From the NCBI RefSeq assembly GCF_910594005.1, contig NC_057825.1:44547037-44611036 (forward strand): DNA of 64,000 nt, read 5' to 3'. The position numbers were made by a program, and so were the translations under genes. Of the stretch, positions 1-9,136 are shown piece by piece (the first letter of the stretch is position 1; each line of letters opens with the position of its first letter). The notes beneath the pieces are model-generated. The model was not told where the DNA came from and searched no databases. It saw nothing but the letters and a program-made list of their open reading frames with translations. The DNA comes from Cervus elaphus (taxonomy: Eukaryota; Chordata; Mammalia; Artiodactyla; Cervidae).

Positions 1-371
1 CCAGAGCATTTTTTTTAAGACCCTTCCTGTTACTCAAAGCCCTCCCTCATTAGGATTCCATAAAGTCTAAAAGTATAAGTTATTCTTCAGTCTTTATCAT
101 TGTATTTCCTGAAGTTCCTACAAAAGATACTCCAAGGAGAGATAGCATTCATGCACCAGATATGAGCTATGTGCCCAGAACTTGCTGGGACCTGGGGATA
201 CACTAGTGAACAAGTCAGGGGACGTGCCTTTGTGACACTTGGATTCCAGTGAGAAAGACAAGAAAACTGCTGATAGCAGTAAGTTCTCTGATAGAATTGA
301 ACAGGGTGATGTGACAGTAACTGTTGGTGGCATCTGAGCTGAGACCTAGAGGATAAAAAGGAGTGGGACAG
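1..371. other. Unassigned DNA, possible old repeat remnant
   Basis: I recognise no gene here. The stretch around 165-260 (a 'tgggacctggggatacactagtgaacaag'-like phrase) resembles a degraded mammal-wide interspersed repeat that I cannot name. Overlapping short open frames on both strands show no known domain. Confidence 0.3.
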
Positions 372-452
372 GGCTTCCCTGGTGGTCCAGTGGTTGGGAG
401 TCTGCCTTGCAGTTCAATCCCTAGTCTGGGAGGATCCCATGTGCAGCTGAGG
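372..452 (+). mobile_element. Truncated CHR-type tRNA-derived SINE
   Basis: It starts with the tRNA-like SINE head GGCTTCCCTGGTGGTCCAG and keeps a B-box-like TTCAATCCC. The part between head and B box is shortened, and the copy stops soon after GATCCCATGTGC, so it is a 3'-truncated or internally deleted remnant. Confidence 0.65.
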
Positions 453-540
453 AAGAAATCGCTGCAAGTTTTCTTGAATGTACAAAAAACATGCATCCAC
501 AGATTCAAGATGCACAAATTAGTAATTAAAGGTAGCCATA

Positions 541-681
541 GGGACTTCCCTGGTGGTCCAGTGGCTAAGACTCCACACTCACAATGCATGGGGCCCAGGT
601 TCAATCCCTGGTCAGGGAACTGGATCCCACATGCGACAACTAAGACCCAGCACAGCCAAATAATTAAATAAAATAAAAAAC
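541..681 (+). mobile_element. CHR-type tRNA-derived SINE with target-site duplication
   Basis: The copy runs from GGGACTTCCCTGGTGGTCC through CAACTAAGACCCAGCACAGCC to an A/T-rich tail. Flanking direct repeats AAAGGTAGCCATA (528-540) and AAAGGTGACCATA (682-694) match at 11 of 13 positions. This marks one complete retrotransposed copy of a short subfamily also seen at 10740 and 60791. Confidence 0.85.
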
Positions 682-694
682 AAAGGTGACCATA

Positions 695-1200
695 AAAACT
701 CTGCTACTCCACTCACTGAAAGGTAGAGTCTTCTTATTCTCCCCTTGCATCTGCCTGGCCTCAGTGACCAACTTGATCAATGGGCCACAGCGGAAGTCAC
801 ATGGCATGACACCTGAAGCTACATCAAGACTATTCAGCTTCTAGCTTGGTCTCTTGGTCTCAGGAGAAACCCAGCAACCTTGCAGAAATCTGACTAAAGA
901 GTTCTCAGGACTATATAAACAAGGACACATTGCATCTAGCCCTCCAGCTGTCCCCCTAACATTCATATTATGAATGCCGATAAGGAAAGACATCTTGCAC
1001 CCTTCAGACCAGCCCAAGTTTCAGCTAAATACCACCAAGAAACTTCAGTAAATCCCACATGGAATCCCACAGCAAGAATCACTCCTCTGAGACCTGCCTA
1101 AATTTCTGACCCACAAAAATGAGAAGAAAAAAGTGGCTGTTTCTTTAAGTCACTAAGTTTTGGGGCAGTTTGCGATGCAACAGAACCAGAAAACTGTCTC
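695..1200 (+). mobile_element. Ancient MaLR-type LTR remnant, sense
   Basis: The right end (about 1140-1190) has the characteristic MaLR LTR end: 'gtcactaagttttggggcagtttgcgatgcaacag'-like sequence after a 'gtggctgtttctttaa' tract. The left part is strongly diverged, so its boundary is approximate. Subfamily not determined. Confidence 0.55.
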
Positions 1201-1392
1201 AGCAGCAAAAGGGCACAGAGCACCACTCAGTCTTCTCCCTTTAAGGAGGCCTGCTACGTCTGTGCTCTCTCTTCTAGGCTGTGGTGGGGAGCAAGTTCCC
1301 ATTCCTCCTCAAGTAGTGAGGACCAGCCATCGCCCCACTGGAAACTGCTTCCTCAGGCTCAGGCTGGGAAGCACTTACTAAACTTCTAGATG

Positions 1393-1779
1393 GGGGCTCT
1401 CTTGGTGGTCTAGTGGTTAAGAAGCCTTCTGCCAATGTAGGGGACACCAGTTCAATCCCTGGCCTGGGAAGATTCCACATGCTGTAGAGCAGCTAAGGCC
1501 CTGTACCCCAACGATTGAGCCTGTGCTCTAGAGCCCAGGGATGCCAGCTATTGAGCCTCCACACAGTAACTACTAAAGCCTGTGTGCCTAGAGCCTGTGC
1601 TCCACAAAAAGAGAAGCCACCACATGAGAAGCCTGCGCACCGCGATGACAAGTAGCCCCCACTCACCACAACTAGAGAAAAGTTTGTGCGTAGCAATGAA
1701 GACCCAACACAGCCAAAATAAATTAATTTATTTGAAAAAAAAACTGCAAAGAACACTCAACATTAAAAAAAAAAAAAAC
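1393..1779 (+). mobile_element. Full-length CHR-type SINE with perfect 12-bp TSD
   Basis: This is a long tRNA-Glu-related SINE. The tRNA head with A box (TGGTCTAGTGG) and B box (AGTTCAATCCC) is followed by the CHR body with its repeated 'cctagagcctgtgctcc' and 'agaagccaccacatgagaagcc' segments, and then an A-rich tail. It is bounded by identical direct repeats AACTTCTAGATG at 1381-1392 and 1780-1791. A second A-rich run (1764-1779) suggests tail expansion. Confidence 0.9.
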
Positions 1780-1799
1780 AACTTCTAGATGCCAGCTCT

Positions 1800-3720
1800 G
1801 CTCTGGCCAGACTTGGAGAGGGAGCCAGGAAAACCAGTGAGCTCTACAGAAGGAATGTGTTAGTCACAGGAAGCTTGAATGGCAGCTCCCAGGGAACACA
1901 GCAGAGAGGCCAGCAGCCACTGTGCTCTTTCCCTGATGGGACCAGACCGAGGGGATGGCCGGACTCAGTCTCTGTCTGAGACCTTCCCAGTCTCAAGGCA
2001 ACTGTAAACTTGACACCGGCCGTGAAGCTGGCACAGGCCGCCACCCTGGTGTCCCAGAACCTCTGCGGTAGGCGAGGGTGGGAATCCCAGTGAGGGGCAG
2101 CGGTGGCTAGAAGAACCTGGTGGGGGCCGTGGTCAGTGTCACTCTGGCCCAGCCTTCCAGTGGCTCTGTGGCCAGCCCCTCTGGACTCCAGGAACTGTAT
2201 ATTGGGTCTCTTTCTGTAAGATGCTCATGATTCCATGAGGAGACACCCTCAGCAGTCATATTCAGGGGCAGGCTGTCTGTCCTGGCTCTGGAAAGGGTGA
2301 GGTCAAGGCCATCCAAGGGACAAGCTATGGCTCTGCCTCAGAGGGAGTCACTTGAAGACCATGGAGAGAGTAGGTGGTAACAACACTCCACCACCCGGAG
2401 ATGCAGCCACCTGCAAAGGTGATACCGGCCTCCCTGGAGATGAGCCCAGCACTTAGCCAAGGCCTCGATGCAGAAGTAGGGGTGTCTGCAGGACCAGCAA
2501 GAATTCCGCAGAGTCAGCCAGACAGCTCTCAGCTTGGACACAGGAAAAGAGGACTTGGCAAGGTGAGAAAGCTGTGTGACGAAGGGAGAGAGATGTCCTG
2601 CCCTCCAAGGACTGCTGGGCCTCAGCAGCCACGCCTGCCCTTTATTCCATAGGAAGCGCGGTGTTTCACCAGGAAAGACTCTTGTCAGGACAGGCGTTTG
2701 TTCATTTGCTGGCACCCTCCAGGATTGCTCTTCACCTCTTGGGAAGGGCTGAGAGAAAGTGGTTGACTGATCCCATCCTCTAAAGTGCCTTCTAGGCTTC
2801 TCCATCCTACAGAGGAGGACCAAACTGTGAGTGGCTGCCAGGGAGCTTCTTATAGGAACCACAGTGCTGGAAGGGCTTCACTGGCTGAGGGCCTGGCAAG
2901 GCTATTTTCTCTGGGTTCTCTGGCCACCTTGGATCAGAGACGGCTGTTTCCACTGGGGCTGGAGCAGAGGCTGTTTTTCTAAAATCCTTCACATTTGCTT
3001 CTAGTGATGTGGTGACCAGGCTGTCATCTTCTGCAGGTTTGCTGAGGAACATGAAGAAGATTGTTCCGGAAATGCCAGATTTCCTCTCTGCTTGAGTTTA
3101 TGGTCCAGTATTGCTAGCAGTGGGTTTGGAGGAAGGTCTCTGAAAAGGGACGAGGAGACTGTGATCGTGAGGCTTCACAATCCTTTGCCCTGAATCTGCT
3201 CTGGGATCTTGGAAGACATAACACTTCCCCTGGAAGGCCTCATCTCCCTCCTCGAGCACAGTGCTGAGACAGTGGGACCACAGGACAGCCAGAGCTTGAG
3301 TGACGTCAACATGCACCCTTTTCGTCCAACGGGCAGGAACCACCTTGCTTTCTGCCATAAGGGAGACCCCCCAAAACACTATCTTGTAGGAATTCACCCT
3401 ATAGTCATCATTTCCTGTGACCATAAAGCCACTGACATGGACTTTGGGGGCCAGACCAGATGGTCCAGCTGCATCAGATGTTCTGAGGACACTGACTCTG
3501 CATCATCAGGTTGGAGAATTCACCCATCTAGCCTTTCAGGACAAAGGGGCATTTCTGTCCAAGAAGGTCCGAGTCCTGCAAGAGAAAAACAACCATGTAG
3601 AGGCACTGGGAAGAAACCCTGTCCAAATGAGTGCTCTGAGGAGCAAAGCTCATATTTTTCTTTTTCATACTTCTCCTGTGCCTGGCCTAGGAGACTAGCA
3701 CCTTTAATCTGTTGAGGGGA
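1800..3720. other. GC-rich unassigned stretch with overlapping open frames
   Basis: About 1.9 kb without a repeat I recognise, and more GC-rich than its surroundings. It holds open frames of 174 aa on the minus strand (2338-2862) and 168 aa on the plus strand (3209-3715), plus shorter minus-strand frames at 2107-2316, 2807-3052 and 3098-3424. None shows a domain or family signature to me, and frames on both strands are about equally long, as expected by chance in GC-rich DNA. A perfect CRE palindrome TGACGTCA lies at 3301-3308. It could be unique intergenic or intronic DNA or an old processed pseudogene. Confidence 0.4.
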
Positions 3721-4039
3721 TGATATAAGGAGAGATTGTTTAAAAAATACGAGTAAAAAGACATCACATGCAACTTGTGGGAGATGATGCTCCCTTCAGC
3801 TGGCAGTCAGGACTGATTCCCTCAAAGGGGAGGGACATGGGGGGATTAAGGATGAAGGCACTCACAGGGGAAAAGCATCTTCATAGAAGACATTGCAAAG
3901 GCAGCTCTGGTACCTGCTCAGACTAGATGGGTGGGGACAGGGGGACAGGGATGCTCAGCATGAAGACAACCTGAGAAGTTATAAGGGCTACACCAAGCTC
4001 AATCATTTTGCCACCTGTGGTATTGTAATTTAAAATTGT

Positions 4040-4740
4040 ATGTTTGGTCTTCCCTGCTCCTGGCACAGAGCTTCTAAAACTCTGGCTTTTAAGTGAAGAG
4101 ACTCATACATGTGTCTTTTATATTAATAACATTTAGACAGCACCTAAGGATGGGGCTGGTTTCTAAGGGAAACCAACCAGGTGATTAGAGGAATGGAAAT
4201 TTCAGTCCCACCACAGGAGCTCCGAGGAAGAAAGAGGGGCTAGAAACTGAGTTTAGTTACCAGTGACTTGGTCATTGATGCCTATGTAGTGAAGCCTCCA
4301 AGAACATCCAGAAGGATAGGATGCAGAGAACTTCTAGGTGAAGAAAGCCCAGAGGTGCTGGGAGAGTGGTACCCTCAGAGCTGGAAGCTTTGTGCCCCTT
4401 GCCCTATGCATCTCTCCCATGCGGCTGTCCCTGAGTTACAGTAACCAGGTTACTGTAATTAGATTACAGCAACCAGTAATCTAATCAGTAACCTTTTTCT
4501 GAGTTCTATAAGCCACTACAGCAAATTAATCAAACCTGAGGAGGGGTCATGGGAACCTCTGATGTACAGCCCGTAAATCAAAGGCACCAAGAACAACTTG
4601 GAGCTGTGACCTCTAAAGTGAGAGCAGATGTGTGGGGCAGAGCCCTTAACCAGTGGAATCTGATGCTGTCTCTGGGTAGATAGTTTCAGAATTGAGTTGA
4701 ATTGTAGGCACTCAGCTGGTGTGGAGAATTCTTTTGTGGT
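4040..4740 (+). mobile_element. Old LTR-like mammalian interspersed repeat
   Basis: The sequence contains phrases I associate with a mammal-wide LTR-like repeat: 'gccctatgcatctctcccatgcggctgtccctgagtt', 'gagttctataagccactacagcaaattaatc', 'gaggaggggtcatgggaacc' and 'tagatagtttcagaattgagttgaattgtagg'. The family name is uncertain. The expected poly(A)-signal region is replaced by the hairpin at 4436-4493. The (CA)n tract begins at its right edge. Confidence 0.5.
4436..4493. repeat. Compound inverted repeat (two alternative hairpins)
   Basis: Arms TTACAGTAACC (4436-4446) and GGTTACTGTAA (4448-4458) form a perfect 11-bp inverted repeat with a 1-nt spacer. The right arm also belongs to a second hairpin: 4448-4467 pairs with 4476-4493 around the loop AGCAACCA, with only a 2-nt bulge. 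The two structures compete for 4448-4458. Confidence 0.85.

Positions 4741-4742
<2 letters not shown>

Positions 4743-4786
<44 letters not shown>
4743..4786 (+). repeat. (AC)22 microsatellite
   Basis: An uninterrupted run of 22 AC units. Long pure tracts like this are usually length-polymorphic. Confidence 0.98.
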
Positions 4787-4788
<2 letters not shown>

Positions 4789-4896
4789 CCATCCAAAGCT
4801 CCCTAGCAGGCAGGAAGCTCTCTTAAGGGGTAGCTATTATCAGGCTAGTAGCTTCACTCCCTGAATTTCAGTTTCCTTGTCTTTAAGACTGCTGTT

Positions 4897-5434
4897 TCTG
4901 ATATCCTATGACATCCCTTATATGTGGAACCTAAAAATAAATGATACAAATGAACTTAAATTTACAAAAGAGAAAGAAACTCACAGGCTAGAGAAGGGAG
5001 TTACCTTTCCCCGGGGGAAAGGATAGGGGGAAGGGATAGTTAGGGAGTTTGGGATGGACATATATATACTGCTATATTTAAAACAGATAACCAATAGGAA
5101 CCTCCTATATAGCACATGAAACACTGCTCAATGTTATGTGACAGCCTGGATGGGAGGGGCATTTGGGAGAGAATAGATACATGTGTCGGAGAAGGCAACG
5201 GCAACCCACCGCGGTACTCTTGCCTGGAAAATCCCATGGACGGAGGTGCCTGGTAGGCTGCAGTCCATGGGGTCGCTAAGAGTCGGACATGACTGAGCGA
5301 CTTAGCAGCAGCAGCAGATACATGTGTGTGGATGGCTAAGTCCCTTCACTCTTCACCTGAAACTATCGCAACACTGTTTGTTAATCAGCTATACCCCAAT
5401 ACAAAATAAAAGTTAAAAAAAACACAAAACTTTA
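4897..5434 (+). mobile_element. L1 3' UTR fragment, split by a BovA SINE
   Basis: It begins with the L1 3'-end phrase 'cttatatgtggaacctaaaaataaatgatacaaatgaac' and continues through 'ggagtttgggatggacatatata' and 'cctatatagcacatgaaa'. It ends near 'ctataccccaatacaaaataaaagttaaaaaaaa'. It is strongly 5' truncated. The BovA at 5187-5315 interrupts it. Confidence 0.8.
5187..5315 (+). mobile_element. BovA monomer SINE with (AGC)n tail, 12-bp TSD
   Basis: A 129-bp BovA unit from 'ggagaaggcaacggcaacccacc' to 'gactgagcgacttagcagcagcagc'. Identical direct repeats AGATACATGTGT flank it at 5175-5186 and 5316-5327. It has no tRNA head and is nested in the L1 3' UTR. Confidence 0.93.
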
Positions 5435-5499
5435 AGACTTTGCAAGAAAAGCAAAACAACAAACCAAAAAAAGACTCCATTTCTGCTTCACAGGGTTTT

Positions 5500-5629
5500 G
5501 CTGCTGCTGCTGCAGCTAAGTCACTTCAGTTGTGTCTGACTCTGTGTGACCCCCGACGGCAGCCCACCAGGCTCCTCTGTCCGTGGGATTCTCCAGGCAA
5601 GAGTACCGGAGTGGGGTGCCACTGCCTTC
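5500..5629 (-). mobile_element. BovA monomer SINE with (AGC)n tail, antisense
   Basis: Read on the minus strand, it is the same 130-bp BovA unit with an (AGC)n tail, seen on the plus strand as GCTGCTGCTGCTGCAGC. The TSD is TCACAGGGTTTT (5488-5499) and TCACAGAGTTTT (5630-5641), 11 of 12 identical. It lies about 185 bp from, and inverted relative to, the BovA at 5187. Confidence 0.9.
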
Positions 5630-5689
5630 TCACAGAGTTTTAGCCAAGGTTTAACCCATAGCATGATTTTCTATGTTCTCACAGCTGTT

Positions 5690-6277
5690 TTTATTCTATT
5701 GGGAGTGGATGTGGTGGGGGCACTCAGAGAAACTTAGCTATAGCCTTGAGAACACAGTTCAATTATGGGAAAATCATGACATTTATAAGGAAGAAGCTTA
5801 TAAGGTAGCCTCTTATGGCCAATGTGGAGTTGACAGAAAGGAACCCTTCTGGGTTCTTATCTTTTCTGTGGGTGTGGAACTGCAGGAGGACAGAGGCCTT
5901 AAGACTAGAGAAAAGGGGGGCTCTAGTCACCCAAACTCAGAAGCCATTGTTGAGCCTTCTCCACCCCAGAGGAATCCATCCACCTGGCCTCTTGCTCCCT
6001 CCTTCAGAACACCTGGAATCAAACTACTTTTTACTTCTACCTCTATACCAGGTCCCTCACATGGATTATTCTAACACTTTTCTAACTTGCCTCCCTGCTT
6101 CTACTCTTATGGAATGGTCCATTCTTCAGAGTGATTCTTGTTCAGAGAGACACCACATCATGCAAACCTTCAACACCCTCCAGCAGGCTGCCCTTACTCC
6201 CAGGCAAGTCACCTGAACAGGATCAGTAAGGCCTTTCTTGACCCAGCCAGGTGTTACGCGGCTCTCATTGCTGATGT
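5690..6277. other. Unassigned DNA
   Basis: I see no recognisable repeat or gene. Two overlapping plus-strand open frames of 133 aa (5673-6074, 5815-6216) have no domain signature and are probably chance. Confidence 0.3.
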
Positions 6278-6368
6278 CTGCATATTAATGTCACCTGGCC
6301 CCACTCAACACCAAGTCAGTCAGAACCTCTAGGAGTGACACCCAGGCAGGGCCTTGATATTTTTTTAA
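6278..6368 (+). mobile_element. Possible MER5A-like hAT fragment
   Basis: The order 'attaatgtcacctggccccac', 'gtcagaacctctaggagtgacacccaggc' and 'tgatatttttttaa' follows the MER5A/MER5B consensus layout, but no terminal repeats are visible. BovB begins directly after it. Confidence 0.4.
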
Positions 6369-6780
6369 GATGTGGGAGTTGGACCATAAAGAAGGTTGAG
6401 CACCAAAGAATTGATGCTTTCAAATTGTGGTGCTGGAGAAGACTCTTGGAAGTCCCTTGGACAGCAAGGAGATCCAGCCAGTCAATCCTAAAGGAAATCA
6501 ACCCTGAATATTCATTGGAAGGACTGATGCTGAAGCTGAAGCTCCAATACTTTGGCCACCTGATGCAAAGAGCTGACTCATTGGAAAAGACCCTAATGCT
6601 GGGAAAGATTGAGGGTGGGAGGAGCAGGGGACAACAGAGAATGAGATGGTTGGATGCCATTACTGTCTCAATGGACATGAGATTGAGCAAACTACAGGAG
6701 ATACTGAAGGATAGGGAAGCAGGGAGTGCTGCCTCACATGGGGATTACAAAGAGTCGAACATGACTTAGCAACTGAACAA
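6369..6780 (+). mobile_element. BovB LINE 3' end (5' truncated)
   Basis: RTE-type BovB LINE encoding the C-terminal end of its reverse-transcriptase polyprotein. An open frame of 144 aa (6335-6769) contains the conserved 'WTIKK', 'WCWRRLLEVPWTARRS', 'EYSLEGLMLKLKLQYFGHLM' and 'RMRWLDAITVSMDM' blocks. The upstream EN and RT core are missing. The tail reads ACTGAACAACAATAACAAC, the tail type shared with 8778, 14715, 54975 and 58711. No clear TSD found. Confidence 0.92.
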
Positions 6781-7079
6781 CAATAACAACTCTGAAAGGA
6801 CACCTCAACCCTCTGTATCTGCCCCTGCAGGGTCACTGTAAGTTAAGAAGGGGTCTGCCTTCCTTAGAAATATGTCACCACTGCTTACAATTTCAAGTCA
6901 GATTACAGCCCGTGGGCTTCTTCACTGGATTGGGCTCTGCATTTCCCTGGCTCTCTAACTAGTGTAAACATCTTCTCCTATCTCTAGAACTTTGAGTCTC
7001 ATTCTTAACATACTTCTCGAGGTTCTCAGGATCATACATCCTCATAGACACCAAAATGCTGCCCTGTTGAACCCTGGTG

Positions 7080-7403
7080 TCTCCCTTGGCTTTGTCTGAC
7101 TTACCCGTCAGGACTTCAGACTCATTTTCCGGACAGTCTCCTAACTGGTGCCCTGATTCCAGCTCTAATCCCTCCACACAGTTTCAAGAGGATCTTCCCA
7201 AGATGCAAGACCAGGGCACACCCTGCTAAGCCCTCCCCTGGCCTGGCACAGAAGGCCTGGCTCACAGACACCTGCCTACCCGTCCTGGGTCTATCTCAGG
7301 CCACTCCTACACCACAGAAACCCATCCACCCACACCCAGCTCTCCCAAGGGCCTGCTCAGTGCTACACCCTGGACCAAGCAACTTCCGTGCTTGGGAATA
7401 ATA
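7080..7403 (+). mobile_element. L2 LINE fragment, left part
   Basis: Follows the L2 3'-region order: 'cagtctcctaactggtgccctgattccagctctaatccctccacac', then a 'ctggcct...aaggcctgg' block and a 'ccactcctacaccacagaaacc'-like stretch. The likely continuation is 8486-8777. The interval between is filled by younger insertions. Confidence 0.5.
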
Positions 7404-7480
7404 TACTGGGACAGCCAAAAAGTTCAGGTTTTTCCATAACACCTTTCCATAACCAAATGAATTTTTTAGCTGACCCAATA
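7404..7480. mobile_element. Mariner-type MITE
   Basis: A short, nearly fully palindromic element flanked by TA. The left end CTGGGACAGCCAAAAAGTTC is matched by the inverted right end (ATTTTTTAGCTGACCCA), and the middle 'ggtttttccataac...ccataacc' also folds back. This matches the bovine mariner-derived short elements. Confidence 0.8.
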
Positions 7481-7498
7481 TGTGTGTGTGTGTGTGTA

Positions 7499-7704
7499 TG
7501 CTTAGCCACTCAGTCACGTCCAACTCTTTGTGACCCCATGGACTGAAGCCTGACAGGCTCCTCTGTCCACGGACTTTTTCAGGCAAGAATAGTGGAGTGG
7601 GTTGCCATTTCCTACTCCACAGGATCTTCCTGAACCAGGAATTGAACCCATGTCTCCAGCATTGGCAGGTGGATTCTTTACCACTGTGCCACCTGGGAAG
7701 CCCA
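7499..7704 (-). mobile_element. Bov-tA SINE, antisense, (CA)n tail
   Basis: On the minus strand: tRNA-like head (GGGCTTCCCAGGTGGC...), B-box-like GGTTCAATTCC, BovA body 'ccactattcttgcctgaaaaagtcc...' and a tail joining a TG/CA run (7481-7498 on the plus strand). The open frames seen across it are SINE-derived. Confidence 0.93.
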
Positions 7705-7715
7705 ATCCTATATCC

Positions 7716-7762
7716 TACATATATATATATATATACACATATGGTATATATATATATATACA
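7716..7762. repeat. (TA)n/(CATA)n microsatellite
   Basis: Alternating TA tract with interspersed CACATATGG. Partly self-complementary. The next SINE is inserted at its right edge. Confidence 0.9.
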
Positions 7763-7763
7763 C

Positions 7764-7969
7764 ACCAGACTGGTGACTCAGACAGTTAAGAATCTGCCTG
7801 CAATGCAGGAGACTGGGCTCAACCCCTGGGTTGGGAAGATCCCGTAGAGAAGGGAATGGCTACCTACTCCAGTATTCTTGCCTGGAGAATCCCATGGACA
7901 GGGGAGCCTGGCGGGCTACAGTCCATGGAGTTGCAAAGAGTCAGACATGACTGAGTGACTTTCACTTTT
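7764..7969 (+). mobile_element. Bov-tA SINE, sense, TTTCAC tail
   Basis: Head 'ctggtgactcagacagttaagaatctgcctgcaatgcagg', BovA body, and tail GAGTGACTTTCACTTTTCAC. It is 60 bp downstream of an antisense Bov-tA, so the pair forms an inverted arrangement around the TA tract. Confidence 0.93.
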
Positions 7970-7977
7970 CACATATA

Positions 7978-8485
7978 TATATTCCATCTTAACCATTTTT
8001 AAATGATGCACTCTTCATCCAGTGGCATTAAGTACATTTATAATGGAGTGCAACCATCACCCGGAGAAGGCAATGGCACCCCACTCCAGTACTCTTGCCT
8101 GGAACATCCCAAGGATGGAGGAGCCTGGTAGGTTACAGTCCATGGGGTCGCTAGGAGTCAGACACGACTGAGCGACTTCCCTTTCACTTTTCACTTTCAT
8201 GCATTGGAGAAGGAAATGGCAACCCACTCCAGTGTTCTTGCCTGGAGAATCCCAGGGACAGGGGAGCCTGGTGGGCTGCCGTCTATGGGGTCACACAGAG
8301 TCAGACACTACTGAAGTGACTTAGCAGCAGCAGCAACCATCACCATCATCAATCCACAGAACTGTTCATCTTGCAAAACTGCAACTATACCCATGAAACA
8401 CTAACTCCCTATCCCCCTCCTCAGACCTGACAACCACCCTTCTTCTTCCTGTCTTTCTGAATTTGCCAACTCCAGGTGGTTTGTG
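7978..8485 (-). mobile_element. Old L1 fragment, antisense, split by BOV-A2
   Basis: Plus-strand phrases 'cagtggcattaagtacatttataatggagtgcaaccatcacc', 'aactatacccatgaaacactaactccc' and 'ctgtctttctgaatttgccaactccaggt' match the familiar antisense sequence of old mammalian L1 3' regions. Subfamily not assigned. Confidence 0.5.
8062..8332 (+). mobile_element. BOV-A2 dimeric SINE, 12-bp TSD
   Basis: Two BovA units in tandem joined by a 'cactttcatgcattggagaagg' linker, ending in (AGC)n. Identical TSDs GCAACCATCACC are at 8050-8061 and 8333-8344. Confidence 0.95.
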
Positions 8486-8777
8486 TGAGCAGATGCTCTG
8501 CAGCCTGAAGAACCCTCTCAGGCCTCAGTACTGGGCATTTCCTCTGCCTGCAACACCCTCTCCTGACTCAGATTTCCATCCACCCTGTAAGACCTGGTGT
8601 TTCTCTTCCTCTGAAGCATCCCTTGACAACTCAGTCAGGCACATCCTACATGCCCTCACTAGGCGTTCCCAGCTGACCTAGCAAAGCCTTCAGTTTGTAC
8701 ACATCAGCAGTCATTTACAAACACCAAGCTCTGGGAGGCATGGGCCCTGGGCCTTTACTTTCTCACCAAGGCCTCTG
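8486..8777 (+). mobile_element. L2 LINE fragment, right part
   Basis: 'tttcctctgcctgcaacaccctctcc' followed by 'ccctgtaagacctggtgtttctcttcctctgaagcatcccttgac' reproduces the L2 3' order. The BovB at 8778 inserts near its end, and L2-like sequence may resume after 9137. Confidence 0.5.
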
Positions 8778-9127
8778 TTGGTGCTGGAGAAGACTTGAGA
8801 GTCCCATGGACACCAAGGAGATCAAATCAGTGAATCCTAAAGGAAATCAACCCTGAATATTCACTGGAAGGACTGATGCTGAAGTTCCAATACTTTGGCC
8901 ACCTGATGTGAAAAGCTGACTCATTGGAAAAGACTCTGATGCTGGGAAAGATTGAAGGCAAAAGGAGAAGTGGGTGACGGAGGATTAGATGGTCAGACAG
9001 CATCACTGACTCAATGGACATGAGTTTGAGCAAACTCTGGGAGATGGTGAAGGACAGGGAAGCCTGGCGTGCTGCAGTCCATGGGGTCGCAAAGCGTCAG
9101 ACATGGCTTAGGGACTGAACAACAATG
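8778..9127 (+). mobile_element. BovB LINE 3' end, 9-bp TSD
   Basis: A 350-bp 5'-truncated BovB copy carrying the C-terminal coding segment and the GAACAACAATGA tail. Identical direct repeats AGGCCTCTG at 8769-8777 and 9128-9136 fix both ends. Confidence 0.94.
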
Positions 9128-9136
9128 AGGCCTCTG

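Noticed and set aside
4516..4782. Open frames starting MCVCVCVCV (also at 28117, 28250 and within 26344-26779)
   Set aside because: They are translations of (CA)n/(TG)n microsatellites.
5175..5641. The two opposite BovA copies as one palindromic element
   Set aside because: Each has its own distinct target-site duplication, so they are independent insertions.
7499..8332. Regularly repeated similar units, considered as a CRISPR-like or satellite array
   Set aside because: They are separate Bov-tA/BovA SINE copies with different orientations and their own target-site duplications.
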